From Pseudomonadota bacterium (lineage in GTDB: Bacteria > Pseudomonadota > Gammaproteobacteria > Xanthomonadales > Rhodanobacteraceae): a DNA stretch of 17,051 nt. This document shows positions 14,675 to 17,051 of the stretch, one piece after another. The translations under genes and the position numbers were made by a program. The stretch spans positions 1 to 17,051 of the forward strand of contig JAJZGE010000003.1 of the NCBI GenBank assembly GCA_021798675.1, read 5' to 3'. Below the pieces are notes generated by a model. It ran no database searches. It was not told the origin of the DNA and saw only the letters and a program-made list of their open reading frames with translations. Numbering within the stretch: position 1 is the stretch's first letter; each line of letters begins with the position of its first letter.

Positions 14675-15751
14675 ATGACCATGCGTGTTGCCAAGCGTCG
14701 TATCAGCAAGCGGGGGGTGGTCATTGCCGCCGCGGCGATGATCGCCATCGCCGGCCCGGCCTTCGCCGCCACGACCAACCTGGTGGAGACGGGCTCGAGC
14801 CTGCTCTACCCGCTCTTCAACCTGTGGGTGCCTGCCTACACCCAGAGCCATCCGGACGTGCGCATCAATACCGCTTCCACCGGTAGCGGCACTGGCATCG
14901 CGCAGTCGATCGAGGGCATCGCCCAGTTCGGCGCCTCGGACGCCTACCTCAGCGACATGCAGATGAAGAAGAACCCGGGGATGCTGAACATCCCGGTGGC
15001 CATCTCGTCGCAGATGATCAACTACAACGTGCCGGGCCTGAACGACAAGAACCTCAAGCTCGACGGCCCGGTCATCGCCGGCATGTACGACGGCCAGGTC
15101 CGCTACTGGGACGACGCGCAGATCAAGGCGCTGAACCCCGGCCTGCCCTTGCCGCATAAGGAGATCGTGCCGATCCACCGCGCCGACGGCAGCGGCGACA
15201 CCTTCATGTTCAGCCAGTTCCTGAGCTTCAGCGACAAGGCCTGGCAGACCAAGACCGGCTACGGTACCTCGGTGAGCTGGCCGTCGGTGCCCAGCGCCAT
15301 CGGTGCCACCGGTAACCCGGGCATGGTCACCGCGATGAAGAACAGCCCGTACTCGATCGCCTACGTCGGCGTCAGCTTCAAGAGCGAGACCGACAAGGCC
15401 GGCTTCGGCGAAGCGCTGCTGAAGAACCGCGCCGGCAACTTCGTCAAGCTGGACGAGAAGACCGTGCCGGCCGCCGCCGCCGCGATGGTGCCGAAGACCC
15501 CGAAGGACGAGCGCATCAGCATGATCTTCGCGCCGGGCGCCAACTCCTACCCGATCATCAACTATGAGTACGTGATCGTGAAGAACAAGCAGGCGTCGCC
15601 GGAGACCGCCAAGGTCATGCGCGACTTCCTGACCTGGGCGGTGAGCGAGAAGGGTGGCAACTCGATGTCCTACCTCAAGCAGGTCAACTTCCTGCCGCTG
15701 CCGGCGTCGGCCCGTGCGCTGACCATGAAGCAGATCGCCGAGATCCAGTAA
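14675..15751 (+). CDS. pstS: Phosphate ABC transporter substrate-binding protein PstS
   Basis: PstS binds inorganic phosphate in the periplasm and passes it to the PstCAB importer. The 358-residue precursor has a long Sec signal peptide (basic RRISKR, alanine-rich core) with cleavage likely after AFA at residue 31. Phosphate-contacting segments are TGSSLLYPLF (39-48), STGSGTGI (68-75), the SD pair at 88-89 and RADGSGDT (169-176). This is the E. coli-like full-size form. The ATG at 14675 has GGGA eight bases upstream; an in-frame ATG at 14681 is the alternative. A Pho box lies 68 bases upstream. A long hairpin follows the stop before pstC, consistent with more PstS than transporter being made. 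Confidence 0.97.
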   Translation: MTMRVAKRRISKRGVVIAAAAMIAIAGPAFAATTNLVETGSSLLYPLFNLWVPAYTQSHPDVRINTASTGSGTGIAQSIEGIAQFGASDAYLSDMQMKKNPGMLNIPVAISSQMINYNVPGLNDKNLKLDGPVIAGMYDGQVRYWDDAQIKALNPGLPLPHKEIVPIHRADGSGDTFMFSQFLSFSDKAWQTKTGYGTSVSWPSVPSAIGATGNPGMVTAMKNSPYSIAYVGVSFKSETDKAGFGEALLKNRAGNFVKLDEKTVPAAAAAMVPKTPKDERISMIFAPGANSYPIINYEYVIVKNKQASPETAKVMRDFLTWAVSEKGGNSMSYLKQVNFLPLPASARALTMKQIAEIQ

Positions 15752-15775
15752 TCCCGGCTCAGGCTGGCCAAGACT

Positions 15776-15809
15776 CCTGCCGCCGTCGCCCTCGTGGCGC
15801 GGCGGCAGG
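15776..15809 (+). terminator. Long GC-rich hairpin between pstS and pstC
   Basis: Arms CCTGCCGCCG (15776-15785) and CGGCGGCAGG (15800-15809) pair perfectly. Four more pairs (CGCC with GGCG) follow a single bulged T, leaving a 5-base loop. No T-run follows, so a partial terminator or 3'-end stabiliser for the pstS message is more likely than a full stop. Confidence 0.55.
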
Positions 15810-15881
15810 CGTGCCTCCCGGTACCGGAGTTCATTCCGAGAGGTCCAGGATGCGGCATCGGCCCATTCGCCGCGATGCCCC

Positions 15882-15887
15882 TATAAT
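15882..15887 (+). promoter_or_regulatory. -10 box for pstC
   Basis: A perfect TATAAT lies 36 bases before the pstC ATG. No Pho box and no clear -35 precede it. It would give pstCA a transcription start independent of the pstS promoter. Confidence 0.55.
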
Positions 15888-15923
15888 GCGGCGCTCGCAC
15901 CCTTCTTCCTGGATGCCCCTGAC

Positions 15924-16886
15924 ATGCGACATGCCGGCGGACCTTTTCGCATCTTCGTGGCCCTGTTTGCCGCGGTGATCCCGCTTTCGATCGGTGCGCT
16001 GATCGCCTTCCTGTTCTACAACGCCTGGCCGGCGATCCACTTCAACGGCTGGCGGTTCCTGACCGAGAGTTCCTGGAACCTCGGCAACCAGTACGGCGAC
16101 GCCGTCACCGTGCGCGGCGCCGAGGTGATGCCCGGGGCCTCGTTCGGCATCCTGTTCCTTATCGTCGGCACCCTGGCCAGCTCGCTGATCGCCCTGCTGC
16201 TGGCGGTCCCGATCGGTCTGGGCGCCGCCGTGTTCCTTGCCGAGGCGGTACCCGCCCGGCTGCGCCAGCCCGCCTCGATGCTGGTCGAACTGCTGGCCTC
16301 GGTGCCCAGCGTGGTGTTCGGCCTGTGGGGCTACGTGGTGCTGATCCCGTTCGCCTCCAAGCACGTCTACCCGGTGCTGGCCAAGGTGCTCGGCTTCATT
16401 CCGTTCTTCGCCCCGCCCACCCGCGACGGCTACGGCCTGCTCACCGCAAGCATCGTGCTGGCGCTAATGGTGGTGCCGCTGATCACTGCCAACATGCGCG
16501 AGGCGATCATGACCACGCCCCGCGCACTGCGCGAGGCCGGCCTCGCCACCGGTGCCACCCGCTTCGAAGTGATGCGCCACATCGTGCTGCCGCGCCTGCG
16601 GCTGCCGTTGGTCGGCGTCAGCACCCTCGCGCTGGGCCGTGCGCTGGGCGAGACGATGGCGGTGCTGATGGTCAGCGGCAACGCCATCAACATCCTTCCC
16701 CACCGCATCTACAGCTCGATCTCGACGATGGCCGCCTTCATGGTCTCGCAGCTCGACAGCGCGCTGCAGGATCCCTCGGGCATGGCCGTCAACAGCATCA
16801 CCGAGATCGGCCTGATCCTCCTGCTGATCTCGATGCTGGTGAACGGTGTCGCGCGCCTGCTGGTTTCCAGGATATCCACGCTGTGA
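15924..16886 (+). CDS. pstC: Phosphate ABC transporter permease PstC
   Basis: PstC is one of the two inner-membrane permeases of the high-affinity phosphate importer. The 320-residue protein shows about six hydrophobic helices. The first is at about residues 9-32; a periplasmic segment with NGWRFLTESSWNLG follows. The cytoplasmic EAA loop that docks the ATPase PstB lies at about 204-223 (EAG, then GAT, then IVLP). The following ALGRALGETMAV block is highly conserved in PstC/PstA. The ATG at 15924 has only a weak GGAT upstream; the nearby ATG at 15913 is out of frame. The TGA stop overlaps the GTG of pstA (GTGA), so PstC and PstA are probably made in equal amounts. Confidence 0.96.
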   Translation: MRHAGGPFRIFVALFAAVIPLSIGALIAFLFYNAWPAIHFNGWRFLTESSWNLGNQYGDAVTVRGAEVMPGASFGILFLIVGTLASSLIALLLAVPIGLGAAVFLAEAVPARLRQPASMLVELLASVPSVVFGLWGYVVLIPFASKHVYPVLAKVLGFIPFFAPPTRDGYGLLTASIVLALMVVPLITANMREAIMTTPRALREAGLATGATRFEVMRHIVLPRLRLPLVGVSTLALGRALGETMAVLMVSGNAINILPHRIYSSISTMAAFMVSQLDSALQDPSGMAVNSITEIGLILLLISMLVNGVARLLVSRISTL

Positions 16887-17051
16887 GTACCTCCACCCCC
16901 GCCATCGCCATGCCCCAGGAGCGCAGGACCGACGCCGCGCTGTACCGTCGCCGCCGCCTGGTCAACCTGCTCGGCTGGACCCTGTTCGGGCTGTTCTTCG
17001 CGCTGCTGGCATTCGCCCTGCTCGACATCGTCGGCACCGTGCTCGAGCGCG
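16883..17051 (+). CDS. pstA: Phosphate ABC transporter permease PstA, 5' part only
   Basis: Fifty-six codons are visible before the window ends. The start is the GTG at 16883, which overlaps the pstC stop as GTGA; an ATG at 16910 is the alternative. After a polar, arginine-rich cytoplasmic N-terminus (DAALYRRRRLVN) comes a first membrane helix (LLGWTLFGLFFALLAFALL), as expected for PstA, the partner permease of PstC. The assignment rests on this pattern and on the order pstS-pstC-pstA; pstB and phoU would be expected to follow outside the window. Confidence 0.88.
   Translation, partial: MSTSTPAIAMPQERRTDAALYRRRRLVNLLGWTLFGLFFALLAFALLDIVGTVLER

Overview
The window looks like ordinary chromosomal DNA from a high-GC gammaproteobacterium of the Xanthomonadales, most likely the Rhodanobacteraceae (Dyella, Rhodanobacter, Frateuria and relatives). 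This placement is inferred from the flavour of Dcd, RimO, MetG, RNase T and PstS, from TATAAT-like -10 boxes with weak -35 boxes, and from two kinds of dispersed palindromic repeat. It is not a database result. I see no insertion sequence, prophage gene, CRISPR array, tRNA or rRNA.

Layout. Positions 1-2750 (minus strand) hold rimO, a dispersed repeat, a DUF3025 gene and, overlapping its stop codon, a truncated ADP-ribosylglycohydrolase-family gene. A divergent promoter region near 2790-2840 separates rimO from a plus-strand pair, a dienelactone hydrolase and a HIT protein that overlap by 4 bases. Positions 4052-7071 (minus) carry apbC/mrp, an FMN reductase, dcd and an unrecognised lipoprotein. 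Positions 7225-7692 (plus) encode a secreted DUF2147 protein, which shares a strong bidirectional terminator with a convergent HAD phosphatase (minus, 7747-8379). metG (8553-10643) diverges from the HAD gene. It is followed by a second dispersed repeat and the overlapping pair rnfB-nth, which ends at a clear terminator (12015-12042).

The right-hand part (12157-17051) concerns phosphate. A minus-strand OprD-type porin gene and a plus-strand pstS each have a PhoB-box-like tandem repeat upstream. Between them lies rnt (RNase T), probably with a GTG start and possibly leaderless. pstS is followed by a long GC-rich hairpin, then pstC with its own TATAAT box, then pstA, which overlaps pstC and runs off the window. 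The inferred logic is that phosphate starvation raises both the outer-membrane porin and the periplasmic phosphate-binding protein of the Pst transporter.

Most genes are housekeeping: translation and tRNA charging (metG, rimO), Fe-S handling (apbC, rnfB), nucleotide supply (dcd), DNA repair (nth) and RNA maturation (rnt). I did not find a convincing new multi-gene system. The items most worth checking are the Pho box on the OprD-type porin, the DUF3025 and ADP-ribosylglycohydrolase pair, a codon-usage patch inside metG, and the solitary rnfB-nth pair whose ribosome binding site appears to lie inside a dispersed repeat.
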